This document shows positions 63,873 to 64,000 of a stretch of DNA of 64,000 nt, one piece after another. This stretch comes from Alphaproteobacteria bacterium (lineage in GTDB: Bacteria; Pseudomonadota; Alphaproteobacteria; Sphingomonadales; Emcibacteraceae), in the NCBI GenBank assembly GCA_030428615.1, contig JAUIDN010000004.1, positions 1 to 64,000 on the forward strand. The letters run 5' to 3'. The stretch's first letter is position 1, and each line of letters opens with the position of its first letter. The notes beneath the pieces were generated by a model, which saw only the letters and a list, made by a program, of their open reading frames with translations, ran no database searches and was not told the origin of the DNA. The position numbers and the translations under genes were made by a program.

Positions 63873-64000
63873 ATGGCAGATCAGAATAACATAATTACCA
63901 GTGAGACTGAAACCGAAGAAGCGCCAAAGAGAAAGGTGAGTGAAATCAAACTTCTATGGCATTTTCTTCGTCCGTATAAAAAGACTATTATGCTCGCCGG
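63873..64000 (+). CDS. ABC transporter permease/ATPase, N-terminal part
   Basis: The frame opens at ATG 63873 (MADQNNIITSETETEEAPKR) and runs off the window edge after 42 codons. The stretch KLLWHFLRPYKKTIMLAG is typical of the start of the first transmembrane helix of exporter-type half ABC transporters, and such a gene commonly sits next to rpmE in this group. The ATPase domain is beyond the window, so the assignment rests on a short segment. Confidence 0.6.
   Translation, partial: MADQNNIITSETETEEAPKRKVSEIKLLWHFLRPYKKTIMLA

Noticed and set aside
1-64000. CRISPR array or defence island
   Set aside because: No regularly spaced repeat-spacer array and no cas or toxin-antitoxin genes were seen; the only repeat family is the 18-bp unit in the first 2.3 kb.

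Overview
The window looks like chromosomal DNA of a moderately AT-rich alphaproteobacterium. The evidence is the lineage-specific gene set (GapR, RcdA/DUF1465, DUF1192, DUF1244, DUF2155, an NDUFA12-type complex I subunit, a three-subunit Pnt transhydrogenase, cysteine-free L31 and L36-type proteins) plus a textbook alphaproteobacterial SOS box, GTTC-N7-GTTC, between uvrA and ssb. The order (for example Kordiimonadales or Emcibacterales) cannot be fixed from sequence reading alone.

Layout. 1-2300: accessory DNA holding the 3' end of an IS30-family transposase and three unrelated orphan genes, each bounded by copies of an 18-bp repeat (AACGTCCGCTTTGGGTCG, five copies). 2339-5389: a PuuD-like membrane protein with a 48-residue membrane partner, an NDUFAF6/phytoene-synthase-type protein, and trmFO. 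5800-17524: a core block of uvrA < > ssb, gyrA, coaD, two cyclophilins, queA and tgt, interrupted by an ArsR-type regulator and a UPF0718/ArsP-type permease that share one operator sequence. 17601-18869: tRNA-Lys followed by an AT-rich acyltransferase broken by an in-frame TGA. 18992-23928: two tandem alkaline phosphatases separated by a hairpin that is both terminator-like and covers the second Shine-Dalgarno (SD), then a thioesterase and an EAL protein. 24073-33384: B12-dependent ribonucleotide reductase, complex I/lipid transport genes, aroQ-accB-accC-aat, thiS-thiG. 33163-37897: a tandem duplication that fused the 5' part of a capA-like gene to the 3' end of thiG and left two TPR/TonB-domain genes with identical promoters and N-termini but different bodies. 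37890-50230: MATE pump, KorAB, an ECF sigma/anti-sigma/metal-sensor operon, a SprA-type metalloprotease, a histidine kinase, YigZ, Pnt. 50485-64000: sigma-54 activator, GapR operon, outer membrane protein, AraC regulator, M18 peptidase, pyruvate kinase, rpmJ, HerA-like ATPase, quinone reductase, DUF1192, an Hsp20 gene behind a ROSE-type RNA thermometer, rcdA, rpmE and the start of an ABC transporter.

How it works together. Energy and redox metabolism is strongly represented (complex I factors, KorAB, PntAB, pyruvate kinase, class II RNR). Cell-cycle control is hinted at by rcdA, gapR and three exact CtrA-type boxes (TTAA-N7-TTAAC) in intergenic DNA. The points most worth a second look are the capA/thiG chimera with exchanged TonB-protein bodies, the ROSE element, the duplicated ArsR operator, the phosphatase hairpin and the repeat-bounded orphan genes. 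No CRISPR array and no rRNA were seen.
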